A stretch of 64,000 nt of DNA from Mortierella sp. BCC40632 (lineage: Eukaryota; Mortierellomycota; Mortierellomycetes; Mortierellales; Mortierellaceae), in NCBI GenBank assembly GCA_011634665.1, contig WAEK01000005.1:2737001-2801000 (forward strand), read 5' to 3'. The notes under the pieces were generated by a model. It made no database searches. It saw only the letters and a program-made list of their open reading frames with translations, and was not told the origin of the DNA. Positions 49,788 to 60,497 of the stretch are shown one piece after another (position 1 is the stretch's first letter; each line of letters opens with the position of its first letter). Position numbers and translations under genes: made by a program.

Positions 49788-51335
49788 TTAGGCTTGCGCT
49801 TGAGCTTCTGGTTGTTGCTTCTTTTGCTCGAGACTTGCTACTCGCTCTTGCAGCTTCTTGACTGAAGACTTGTATGAGGCGGCAGCATCCGTGGTAGTGC
49901 TCTCCTTTTTATCTTCATCCACATCCTTGTGATCATTGTCTTTGGACGACTCGCCCTCATCCTCCACTTCCATCGCCGTCGCCGTGTCCTCGTGGCGATT
50001 CTTTGTCAGGGGTGGTGTGGGCAATGTACCATCGTTATTCATGGCTGGGGGTGAAGGCAGTGAGGATGTACCCTTGGGTGAGGAAGCCGATCCCGAATTT
50101 GATGCGCCACTTCCTGTGTTGTTGGAGGTGGAGGTGGAGGTGACACCTGTCATGGCTGAGGAGCCCGAGCTTGCGTTCACCAAGGTGGAGCTAGGGGCAG
50201 CTGTTCTTTGCCTCTTGGGTGCAGGAGGTGGGGTCAATCCCTGGTGCTCTTCCAATTGACGCACTCGTGCCGAGAGATGCTCCAGCTCGTTCTCAAACTT
50301 TTCAATCACGCCCTTCTCCAGCTCCTTGAACTGTCCACGGACCAGTGACTCGATCATCGAGCCACTGGACTGCAATGTCTGAAGCAATTGAGCAGACTTG
50401 CGAATCTGCTCCTCCAGCGTATGCCTCATGGATCGGGTCGTGTCCACAGAGTCAAACATTGAAGAGACAGTCTCCATAAACGCCTGTTTACCCGAACCTC
50501 CTGAGCCGCCAACAGACAGGTGATGGTGGTGAGATGCTGCTGCTGCTGCTGCTGCGGCGGCGGCGGCAGCATGGCCTGGGTGGAAAGGTGTTGGTGGGTG
50601 ATGAGAATACATGGCTGGCGATGGCAGTGGTCCTGTATGCGATGAAAGGATTGGTGCTGGAATCATGCCGGAGCTATAGGGGAGAGAGATAGACGAGTAA
50701 CTTTTCTGGTGAGTCTCGACGCCCAAAAGAAAAGTATCCGAGAGAGTACGAATGGGAGCACAAAAAAATTTTTTTGTGTTGCTCTACTCTGCTCTGCTTT
50801 GCTTTGCTTTGCTTTGCTTTGCTTTGCTTTTTACCTGCTATCAAGACTTGCAGTGTGTGGACCCCGAAGAAGAATGCGCGAGGCCTTTTTGTTGCTTCCA
50901 GAAAGAGACTTGGGAGACTTTGGTGGATGAGAGGAATGGCCCTGATGTTGTGAGGCTGCTGCTGCCTGCTGCTGTGCAAAGGGGTGGTTGGGATTGTTGC
51001 GGAGTGGCTGTGACGTCTTGGGGTTCATGCTCATGACCGAGTGACCATGAGAGGGTTGCAGAGGTGCCGAGTGGATAGAGAGTGACGTCTCTGTGTAGGA
51101 AGGAGCAAAGATCGTCAACGACTTTGCGTTCTTGGGGTTCTTGGGAGAGGTCAAAGGGAGAGGACGTCTGTTCAGAGCAGCAAACGAGGCACTTCCATGG
51201 AAAACAGAGATCCCGCTTGCGTTCTTTTCCGTCACAGGCTCGTTCTGACTAGTCGAAGCACCGCCCTGTGAAGTAGAAGAAGAGGTGGTGGCTGTAGTTG
51301 TGGCAGTGGTGGTAGGGGCAGGTTTTGACTGAGAA

Positions 51336-51366
<31 letters not shown>

Positions 51367-52016
51367 TGGAGGAAGAGGTGGATGAGCCATTCAGTCTAGA
51401 GTCGATGATGGCCTTTTGCTGCTGCTTCAGCTTGAGGGTTGTACGAACTTGATCCATGACCTCTGGGGGACCACTGGGGGAAGGAGAGGAGGAGGAAGGG
51501 GGTGAGTGTTTGGAGGAAGAACCACCATAGCTGGCGGATCCGGCATTGGTTCTCCGTTTCTTGTAGTTGCGAATGTCTTCTTCTTCGTCTTCAGAGTGTG
51601 AGAGAGGCATGGGAGACTCTTGACGATAGCGGGGAGAGCGCTGTGGAGGATAGGGGTGTGAGTTCTTGGAGGTGTGGTGGGAGAGTGAGTGAGAGTGGAG
51701 CGAGTGTGGATCCGAGTGAGGGCCCTTTGGAGAACCTGAGGAAGGGCGAGGGCTAGTAGAGGAGGAGCGCATGGCGAAGTGAAAGTGAGGTAGAGGAAGA
51801 AGCGTTAGTGGGAGGAGAGAGGAAGAGGAGAGGAGGAAGAGGAGAGAGAGAGAGAGAGAGATATGGAGGAGTGATGGGAGGAGTGATGGAGGAGTGATGG
51901 TAGAAAGAGAGAGGGAAAGAAAAAAAGAGAGAAAGAGGGAAGAGAAAGAGAGAGAGAGAGAGGAAAGAGAGAGGAACACAAGAGAAGAGAGAGAGAGAGA
52001 GAAACATCCGTTCAGG

Positions 52017-52054
<38 letters not shown>

Positions 52055-52990
52055 CAGAGAGACAAACAGACAGGACAGACGGTACAACACACACACACAG
52101 ACACACACACAGACAGAAAGACAGACAGACAGAGTGATAGTGATAGAGTGATAGAGAGCCAAAAGAGACATCCGGGGTACAGTTAAAAATAAGCTTAATA
52201 AGCCAATCAAACGGGATATCAAATCAACGAGACGCAATCACCCCACGGCAATTAAATTAATTATTCAGACAACCATAATGGAAAAGAGAGACACTTTTCA
52301 CTTTTCACTTTCTCTCTCTTGTTGCTCGTTGCTCGTATGCTCGTATGCTCGATTGCTCGTCTGCTGTCGTTTCTCTCTCACTTTTCTTTTTTCCTGCAGC
52401 CCAAAAAGCATTTCGTCCCTTGATACCAGGGACATGACAGATATAAAAAGAAAAAAATCACATATCCGACACATTGAGAGTGAAAATTAAGAGAGTCCTC
52501 TCTCTCTAGTCCCTACTACTCGTACTACTTCTCATCGTGACAGCCTCACACTACTACTCCACTGAGCTCAGAGTGTGTCAGTCTATGAGAGACCGATAGA
52601 AATACCCGTCAAGCAAGTACCTGTCTATGTGTGCGTAATACTGGTAATACGCAGGTAAATAGACACCAGCGAGAGCTTGTATGCGTTGTGCATGCACACG
52701 CTTAGTACAGCGATGGTATCCCTTTTTTTTTCACTTTCTCGCTCTCTCTCGTCCTGGCCTCGTTCTCTCTTTCCTCATGCAGATCAAAAGGGACGGCGAA
52801 AAGCGTCAGCAGCAGAGTGTGTCAAGGGGTAAAGATGGGACAATAGGCCTTCCAATGGTCTTGTGTTGTTGCTCCCCAACCGTCTCTACCATTCGGTCAT
52901 TCTCACTTCTCACGCTTGTCCTACACCCCTTTTTTCCCCCTCCGCGCCCTTCTCTGTTCGTCCCACCCTGCACTCTCCTTGCCAGCGCCT

Positions 52991-53030
<40 letters not shown>

Positions 53031-54230
53031 CTCTCGCACTCATTTTTCTCTTTGTTCAATGGCCGTCTGTTTTCCACAAACATACAAACACATATACTCT
53101 CCCCCCTCCCTCTCCAAAAGTGTTTAAGGAAATTGGCCGAGCACTGGGCGGTGGACAGACGCGTGCACGCGGGCAAGCGCGCGCATGTGTGGTTGAGATC
53201 CGTTTCAGCTTCATTCTTCTCCCTGGCCCATTGTTCGGAGCATGGACCTGCCTTGAATAACAGGCGGCAAAGAGGTCCGCGGGTGTGCTTGTGTTTGGTA
53301 GTAATAGTTGGAAGAAAAAAAAAAAAGCGGAGGAGAGAACACGCCCAACGAGTATATAGACACACATGCGCATATGTCATGCTGTGTCTTGGCCTCATGA
53401 AAGGAACAGGAGGCGCGCCTGTGCACAACCTCAGATAATAATTTGTGTTTTGTCCAGGCGGGCCCAACCTCCAAAAACACATCCCACAGAACATAAAGAC
53501 CTTCCTTAGCGCCACACACATGCCTGAATATACACGCCCACTCTATCTCTCTTTCTCTTTCTCTTTCTCTTTCTCTCTATCTCTCTTTCTCACTTTTGCC
53601 CTGCCCCTGCCCCTTCTTTTCTTCATCTTTCATCTTTCATCTCTCTCTGTCTCTCTCTCTTCCTTTTCTTTGCGATGGGTGTTACAAAAGAATAAAAGAA
53701 AAATAAAGCTTGGTGGGTGAGTGGGTGAGTGAGTGTGGCAAAGAGGGGGGAAGGGAGGAGAACCTGGCTTACCGGGTACTAGGGCCATGATCTGAAAGAG
53801 AGTCCTCAGGAGAACCTTTTCGCTTGAAGGTAGGCGAGATAGGAACTTCACTCGAGTCACGGCCATGACCATAGCTGGAGCTTGTACTGCCAGAGTGGTT
53901 ATCAAGCACCTCGTGAATAGCCATCTTGTTGAACTTGCGGGTGGTGGTTGGTGTGATGGGCGTCCTGTTCCAGGCGCCAGCCTCGGGCTCTAACGGGTGC
54001 TGACGAAGTGAGCGGCTCTCTTTCTTGTACGCAGCGGCAGCAGCAGAGGAGGAAGAAGAGGAGGTGGTAGAGGAAGGCGCGGGATGAGAGTGGTGAGAAT
54101 GGTGGTAATAGGGGTGCTGCTGTTGTTGCGACTGTGACGAGGTGTGGATGGCAGCGTGTGTGGGCGAGGTAGCCAACTCGGCCAGGTGGTCGAGGCGCGA
54201 GGTAGGGGCGGGGGTGTCGTCGAGCTCCAT
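49788..54230 (-). CDS. Large low-complexity, probably nuclear regulatory protein
   Basis: I cannot name a family. Best model on the minus strand: exons 54230-53773, 51752-50835 and 50673-49788, with all phases agreeing, 753 residues. Intron 1 is about 2.0 kb, far longer than others in this window; a shorter version could start at the ATG at 51772. Visible parts: an N-terminal acidic start (MELDDTPAPTS), an ordered-looking block (RKFNKMAIHEVLDNHSGS), Ser/Pro-rich stretches with SP sites, a basic KKRR, an island SLTIFAPSYTETSLSIHS, poly-Ala, and a C-terminal predicted coiled coil (about residues 510-600: EEQIRKSAQLLQTLQSSG and KELEKGVIEKFENELEHL) followed by PKRQR and a second short coil. This suggests a transcription or cell-cycle regulator, by inference only. 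Intron 2 opens with a (GCAAA)n repeat. Confidence 0.6.
50790..50829. repeat. (TTTGC)n pentanucleotide repeat at a splice donor
   Basis: About seven copies of TTTGC/CTTTG lie just inside intron 2 of the low-complexity protein gene. On the gene's strand they read GCAAA repeats right after the GTAAAA donor. Confidence 0.85.
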
Positions 54231-54355
54231 TGTCGGATGAGCAGAATGAGCAAGAAGTGAAGGAAGGGGAATGGCGCTGCTGGTGATGATGACGGGGACG
54301 AGGGAGAGAGAGAGAGAGAAAAGAGAAAAGAGAGAAGAGAAGAAGAGAAGAAGAG

Positions 54356-54396
<41 letters not shown>

Positions 54397-54613
54397 GAGA
54401 AAGAGTAAGATTAAGAGAGAGAGAGAAAAAGGTGTGTTTGTGCGTGTTTGTGTGTTGAGTGTGTGTGTGTGTGTGTGTGTTTGGATGATTAAGAAGAAGA
54501 AAAAGACGGTCGGTCAGTTAGGCAGGGTTGTGCTGCACAGCGCACCAATGCAGGCAAGGGTCCAACTGGGGTGGTTGGTTTTGGTGGTGGTGCTAGTTTT
54601 TTTTTTTTATTAC

Positions 54614-54644
<31 letters not shown>

Positions 54645-54995
54645 TTTTTTTTTTTTCTTTTCTTGCTCTTACTCTTGTTCTTGTGGGCCCGTAGAGTGAC
54701 TAGACAAGAGTGCAGGATGGAACAAAAGAAAGAATCAGATGCTAGATGAATGCCTAGATGAAAGAGAATGAGTCGAGAATGAAAAAAAAAAGTTGATTGG
54801 TCTGTCTGCAGGTTGGTTTGATCGACGAGATGATTGACAGACTGGACTGACAGGCAGAGCAAACAAAGAATCAAGCAAAGCGAGCCTTCTCTCTCTCTCT
54901 CTCGCCTCATCTCTTTCTCCTTCTCTCCGTCCGCCACACACACAGACGCGACGACTTGTATTGCCCCTGCGCGTGTCTCTCTCTCACACACACAC

Positions 54996-55032
<37 letters not shown>

Positions 55033-57053
55033 GCGTGTCTAAACATGCTTTCCCCGGTGTCGGTGTTGCCCCGGGATGGACCCGAGACTCCTTGCTCGGC
55101 CTACCCTACCCTCCCCATCCCCCTTCCGCACAAGTCATCGCCATCACCATCGCCATCGCTATCCTCCTCCCTTCCATGTCTGGACATGGTGCACTACTTG
55201 CACCACGCCTGCTTGCTTCTCTGACTCCTCGCTATTTTAGGCCAGGGCTCTCCTCTATTCGCTCCGACGCTCTTTGGGCGCCATCCACGCTTTTGTCTCT
55301 GGCCACTCGCCCTCCAGGGCATCGGGCCTCTTTTGTCCTTCTCTCTCTCTTAAGAGCTCGAGAGAGGGTTCAGTCATGTTTTCATGCAGGCTTGCTTCGA
55401 CTACATTGGTCGTTGTCTAGGACTCGCCATGCCCCAAAAGCCCTGTCTGCGGCTAGACACCTCCTCTCCGCCCTTTCCGCGCTTTCTCTCAAGATACCAT
55501 GTGGCGCCGAGAGAGGATCACGGATGACTCCGCTCGTTTCCGTCTCTACTTGTTAATGGACTATAATATATCTCTCCTCTCTCTTTCTCTCTCTCACACA
55601 CCCCTGCTGACACACGAATGCAGACGAGAAAGGAGATGCTCAACGGCATTCTCGACGCGAGACACAGTGCGCCAGCCTGATACTCCTTTCCTCCCCTAGT
55701 CTATCCCACCCACCCCTTCCTTGTTGTCCTTCTGCTCTCTTTTTCCTGCTGCTGCTGCTGCTCTCTCTCTCTCTCTCTCTCCTTCTTCTTCTTCTCCTTC
55801 ACTGCCTCGTTCACTTTATTCCGCGGCTTGGGGTTCACACTTCCCCACTCCCTCGCTCTCTCTCTCTTCTTCTTCTTCTTCTTCTTCTTCTTATCTGGGT
55901 CTGGCCCACCACAGCAAGCGCAGAGCAGAGCAGGCGAATCCGAAACGAGAGGCGGCGCAGACAGGGCCTCATTTTGAGGAGCCGCGGGCTATATAATCTG
56001 TCATCTATTGCGGTGAACCCAAAGGAAGGAAAGGGCCCACTCACGGTCTCTGGAAAGCGAATTGCCATTACTCGGACACGAAATAACTAATACAAGCGGC
56101 AAAGTGCGGCGCATGAGGTGGCACGAGCTGAGCGAACCAACCAGAGCGTGTGGCATGACATCAAAAGGGCTCGCCGCAATTAATCTTAATAGGAAAGGGG
56201 GACAACCGATCTCTTTCGATATCTCGATGTGCTCTCACACACACACACACTCACGCCCAACCCCAAAGCACACCAACACATCGATATATCGAGCACACCC
56301 TTTCAGTCTCTCTCTCTTTTTTTTTTTTTTTGTGCTCTCGCCTGGCCCAAACGTGCTCCTCGCTTTCCTCTGCTCTTTCCACTACTACTGCCACGGATGA
56401 AACAGCTCGACTTTAGTGCGTCCCTTTTTTCTCTGTCTCTCTCTCTCTCTCTTTGCTGACAGAACGATTACTCGTCTCAACCAGGGAGCCAGACAGATGT
56501 CAGCAGGGGCTCTCTTCACTTTGGACTGATGCCCCGACTTGGAGAGATGATTGCTGACCTACTATTCACCCAAGCCATCATCATCAGTACACAAGCCTCA
56601 CTCTCCCTCTCTCTCTCTCACTCTCCCTTCCTACCACCACCACCCCCTCCCCCCTCCAGCCAGACACTGGTCGTGAGTGGGCGCACCTGACTGATCGAAA
56701 ATCCTGTTCAATCGGAGAGAAAAAAAAAATGTCTTCTTGCACTGCATGTGGTAGAAACATGCAGCATGCTCCAACTGTGGCTACATCTCGAATAGTCTTC
56801 CTCTCCTCCTTGGTCCCCCACCCCTACCCCTGGAAAGAAAGCCCATCATGCTGTACCACCTTCGCACTCCCAAACAGTGGCCCGCTCGAATTTTCCCACA
56901 GCTTCCTTGTTCTCTTTCTAGTCCACGATGAAATGCTACTGTTCGTCCGTATTTGCATCGTTCTTTCTCTCTTTCTTCCCTTCTTTCTTCTCGAATTCGA
57001 GTCTCCTCCAACTCATCCTCTTTTCCGTTCCATCCCACAAGACCGCATATCCA
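54231..57053. other. Long divergent promoter region rich in microsatellites
   Basis: No convincing gene. It contains GA repeats (54305-54415), a GT repeat (54456-54480), an ATT repeat (54609-54650), CT repeats (54889-54902, 55000-55026), TTC repeats (55783-55800, 55866-55892) and a poly-T run (56318-56331). Open frames give Leu/Ser/Thr/His-rich translations. It separates two divergently transcribed genes. Confidence 0.5.
54609..54650. repeat. (ATT)n microsatellite flanked by poly-T
   Basis: About 40 bases of ATT repeats lie between two T runs, upstream of the low-complexity protein gene. Confidence 0.85.
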
Positions 57054-58772
57054 ATGATATCTAGCCAGTCTGCATCGTCCAAGAGCTTGGATTTTACCAA
57101 GGAATCGGTCATTCACCCATCAGTCAAGGAGTGTCAACCCCAACCAAGAGTGGTCTTCTGCGATCTGACCACCGCCGTCCCTGAACGGTCGTCTTTACCA
57201 GACACGACCCCGTTGCCAAACTCGTCGCACTCCACGTTAGTGTCCTCCAACAGTAACACCTTGCAGAACGATATCGAGGAGCTTCGGATTGTACGCGTTC
57301 ATACTGAGAACCGTGGAAGGATCTTGATCGCCGACACCAGGATTCCCAAGGGTACGCTCGTTCTAAAGACAACACCCCAGGCTGCCATTTTAACAGGGGA
57401 TGGACGCACTCTGCGTTGTGCCCATTGCCTCCTCCTCTTGTCAAGCAAGACTGTGCAAATAACATATCAGAATCAGCAGAAGGACGACCCGATCACTGAC
57501 TGCAGTCATGGATGCAGCATGGTCCTTTACTGTGACAACCATCTCAAGGATGCTCGGGGCAGAGCCAAGGACTGTCGTCAACGGGACTGGGATCTCTTTC
57601 ATCAGTACGAGTGTGGGTTCCTGAAACTGCTTCGCCTCCCTGATTTATCAGTCACCCAGATCCAGGACCCGACTTTGGCCAAAGTCTTTGGACAGCTGGA
57701 GAAACATCATCAAGAGGCCATCTTGATGTATCAAGTCAAAGACGAGTTTGAACAAGACTATTGTCGAGTCCTTGTACGTACCTTGAGTCTACGGTTTCGC
57801 GAGATGGTATCGTCCACACATCAGGCTGAAGAAAAACCATCAGATGACAAGGACGTACTCTTCCGTCCTGATCCTTTTTCATCAATGATGTCGCTGGTGG
57901 AAAACAGAGAGGGGTACCCAAAGGAAAAATTGGAGGGTGATATGATGGACGTTGCCAAGATCCTCGATGCTTATCAAAGCTACCTGCACCTTTGGTATCA
58001 ACAACAGCAACAGCAACAAAGTCAAGGCACAGGAAGGATAGCCTCCCCACCTCGACTCTCTTTGGATGACCTGTTGGGACTTGTTTGCCGAGAAGAATGC
58101 AACTCGTATGGTCTATACGGATATCCACCAGAGGCCCAAAAGGGTTATCTAACCAACCGAAGGGATCCCTCGACCAATGCCAAGGTTGGCTATGGTCTTG
58201 GCTTTTTCATGTTTGCAAGTTCTTTTAATCATTCTTGCTCGCCCAATCTCTACCACGTTGCCCTTGGACCTCAATTGCTTTTGTATGCAGCCCGAGATAT
58301 TGAACCCAAAGAAGAGCTCAGTGTTTTTTATCTCGAGCCCGGACCAAGTTACCGTCTTGATCGCTTAGCTCATCTGCAGATCACAGCTCCAGATCCGACT
58401 CAACAAGGTCTCAAACAGGAAGCAACACAACGAAAATTGAAGCTTCAAAGTCGATCCGATTACTTGGAAGAGATTTTCCATTTCAAGTGCACTTGCTCTC
58501 GCTGCCTTTGGGAAGAGAGTCAGATCCAAGCATTGGACACACACATCTTACAGGGCAGAGACAGTCTTTTAGTGAAGAGCTTAAAGGAACCCGAGGATGA
58601 AAAGGAAAAGTTTCTGAGATTGGGTCTACTTTGTGATCGACATGAGTGTTATGGGTTCTATGCTCCTCCAGAAGTGATTCATCTCCTGATTGAGGAGCGA
58701 CAGAGCGGGGACCGGCTCTCCTTGGACTCTACCAAGTGGGCCTGTGTTGCCTGTGGGCTTCAGCAGCAATGA
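57054..58772 (+). CDS. SET domain protein with MYND-like zinc region (SMYD type)
   Basis: A predicted protein lysine methyltransferase of the SET/MYND group. Single exon, 572 residues from the ATG at 57054 (MISSQSAS). An in-frame ATG at 56928 would add 42 residues that are Phe/Ser-rich and look like a translated CT-rich leader. The SET N-part begins near RIVRVHTENRGRILIADTRI (about residue 80). A Cys/His cluster follows (RCAHC, DCSHGC, YCDNH, CRQRDWDLFHQYEC), fitting a MYND-like finger inserted in SET. The SET core has SSFNHSCSPNL (about 395-405, the NHSC cofactor knot) and the downstream RDIEPKEELSVFY. A post-SET-like FKCTCSRC is near 480. A glutamine run (about 315) lies in the insert. The substrate is unknown. 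Confidence 0.85.
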   Translation: MISSQSASSKSLDFTKESVIHPSVKECQPQPRVVFCDLTTAVPERSSLPDTTPLPNSSHSTLVSSNSNTLQNDIEELRIVRVHTENRGRILIADTRIPKGTLVLKTTPQAAILTGDGRTLRCAHCLLLLSSKTVQITYQNQQKDDPITDCSHGCSMVLYCDNHLKDARGRAKDCRQRDWDLFHQYECGFLKLLRLPDLSVTQIQDPTLAKVFGQLEKHHQEAILMYQVKDEFEQDYCRVLVRTLSLRFREMVSSTHQAEEKPSDDKDVLFRPDPFSSMMSLVENREGYPKEKLEGDMMDVAKILDAYQSYLHLWYQQQQQQQSQGTGRIASPPRLSLDDLLGLVCREECNSYGLYGYPPEAQKGYLTNRRDPSTNAKVGYGLGFFMFASSFNHSCSPNLYHVALGPQLLLYAARDIEPKEELSVFYLEPGPSYRLDRLAHLQITAPDPTQQGLKQEATQRKLKLQSRSDYLEEIFHFKCTCSRCLWEESQIQALDTHILQGRDSLLVKSLKEPEDEKEKFLRLGLLCDRHECYGFYAPPEVIHLLIEERQSGDRLSLDSTKWACVACGLQQQ

Positions 58773-58986
58773 TGATCATGACCAATCCCTTAGAAAGGCA
58801 AACTAGGTTGCAGCTGGCATAGCAGTTTAAGAGTAGTCGTAGAATAAAAATAAAAAATAAAAAAAAAGATCCAAAGCTGCGTTGTGGCTCTTTTTCAGTG
58901 TATTGTGCTTTTTCTCCCTCTATGCTATGCCTTGTTGGTTACACCCCCCCCCCTCGCTCTCTCTTTGAATGTGCGATGCAATCCAT

Positions 58987-60497
58987 TTAGGAGCGATAAT
59001 CAGCGTTGATAGAGATGTAGTCGTGTGAGAGATCGCATGTCCAGTACGCAGTCTTTTCTGTTCCAAGGTTGAGCTCCACACGAATTTCCAAATCCTCCAT
59101 CTTCAAAATCTCACTGGCACGGTTCTCATCCACTGACTCGGGCTCTCCATTGACCAAAAGCTTCAGGGGCTCGGATCCATCCGTGGGGATGAACGAGACT
59201 GAAACCTTCTTGGGGTTGATTTCCTGAACACCCGAGTAACCGACAGCACAAAGAATTCGTCCCCAGTTGGCATCCTGACCATACAATGCTGTCTTGACCA
59301 ACGATGAGGTGGCGATCGTCGATGCAACAGTCTTGGCAGCCTCGAACGAGGGAGCGCTCTAGTAGCAGTAGGATGACAATCCATATCAGCATGGCGTGAG
59401 ACATATTTTGTGAGGCATTAAACATCGATTTCCAGGAAGCATAAAAAAAAAAAAAAAAAGCGGGCATATTGCCATTGGACCCTTACCTCGACGGACACCT
59501 TGACAAACTTGGTGGCTCCCTCACCATCACGGACAACCAACTGCGAGAGTTCCTGTGAAAACTCGGTCAAAGACTTCCTGAATGCTTCAAAATCCTTGCT
59601 CGTCGCCTGATTGACAACCACCTTTCCATCCGTTGCACCGCCGTTCGCCAAGACAGCCACTGTGTCATTGGTGCTCATGTCACCATCTACACTGATGGCG
59701 TTAAAGGATCGATCCACAGCATGCGTGAGAGCTTCCTGTAGCAAGCTTGGCTCAACTCCAAGATCGGTCACAATGGTTCCAAGCAATGTTGCCATGTTGG
59801 GGTGAATCATACCAGCTCCCTTGGTGATTCCCGCCATCCTGTACTCGACCTTGGACTCGGGCAACACATACGACTTGGATCGCAACTTGGGGAATGTGTC
59901 TGTGGTCATGTAGGCCTGAGCACACTCCATCCAATGTTCGTGCTCACTTCCGAGACTTGACTGAGCATCCTGGATACCTCGAAGAATTTTGTCCATCTGG
60001 AGATGTTGTCCGATCACACCCGTCGACATGACAAGCGAAGATCGGTTGTGACCTGTCAAAGCATCTAGAGCCTGGGTCATCTCCTTTGCATCCTCCAACC
60101 CCTTGGCACCCGTGACAGCGTTCGCACAACCCGAGTTGGTGACAATTCCATGAATCGCCTTGTTGCCATTCTCTTGAAGTCGCTCCCGAGAAGTGACCAC
60201 GGGTGCTGCCTGAAAAGAGTTTTTGGTAAAGACTGCAGCAGCAGAACAAGGATACTTTGATGAAACGATGAGAGCAAGATCCTTGGCGCCAGACTTTTTG
60301 ACCTGAGAGGAGGTACCCGAGACCATGAATCCTCGAGGGTAAGTTCCCGAGGTGGGGATCAGCTTTTGCTTCGAGGCAGGCAACGAAGCCCACGAAGGTG
60401 GAGCCTTGGTCGAGTATGCAGCAGTAGTCCTGAGTGAACGTGCCATGCTAGTCATGATGGTGGATGGATGGCGAGCCATTGAGCTAGAGTAAGACAT
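58987..60497 (-). CDS. ARG7: Bifunctional glutamate N-acetyltransferase / ornithine acetyltransferase (ArgJ), mitochondrial
   Basis: Catalyses acetyl transfer from N-acetylornithine to glutamate, and acetyl-CoA-dependent glutamate acetylation, in arginine synthesis; mitochondrial matrix in fungi. Exons on the minus strand: 60497-59487 and 59358-58987, phase 0, 460 residues. The N-terminus ([20 protein letters not shown]) is Ser/Arg-rich with no acids, fitting a mitochondrial targeting peptide. Motifs: [27 protein letters not shown], and [15 protein letters not shown], where the Thr at about residue 237 is the autoproteolysis site and becomes the nucleophile of the beta chain. [12 protein letters not shown] follows, and the C-terminus reads [15 protein letters not shown], as is usual. 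Yeast names are ARG7/ECM40. It converges with the SET gene; the stops are about 215 bases apart. Confidence 0.95.

Noticed and set aside
52681..53720. Several 90-200 codon open frames on both strands
   Set aside because: They consist of Ser/Leu or Arg/Glu runs from CT/GA repeats and lie inside the long first intron of the low-complexity gene.
54434..56459. Open frames in the microsatellite-rich divergent promoter
   Set aside because: Low-complexity Leu, Ser, Thr and His translations with no splice-linked continuation and no motif.
56928..57053. Earlier ATG for the SET protein
   Set aside because: The added 42 residues are mainly Phe, Ser and Leu from a CT-rich leader. The start at 57054 is simpler, though not proven.
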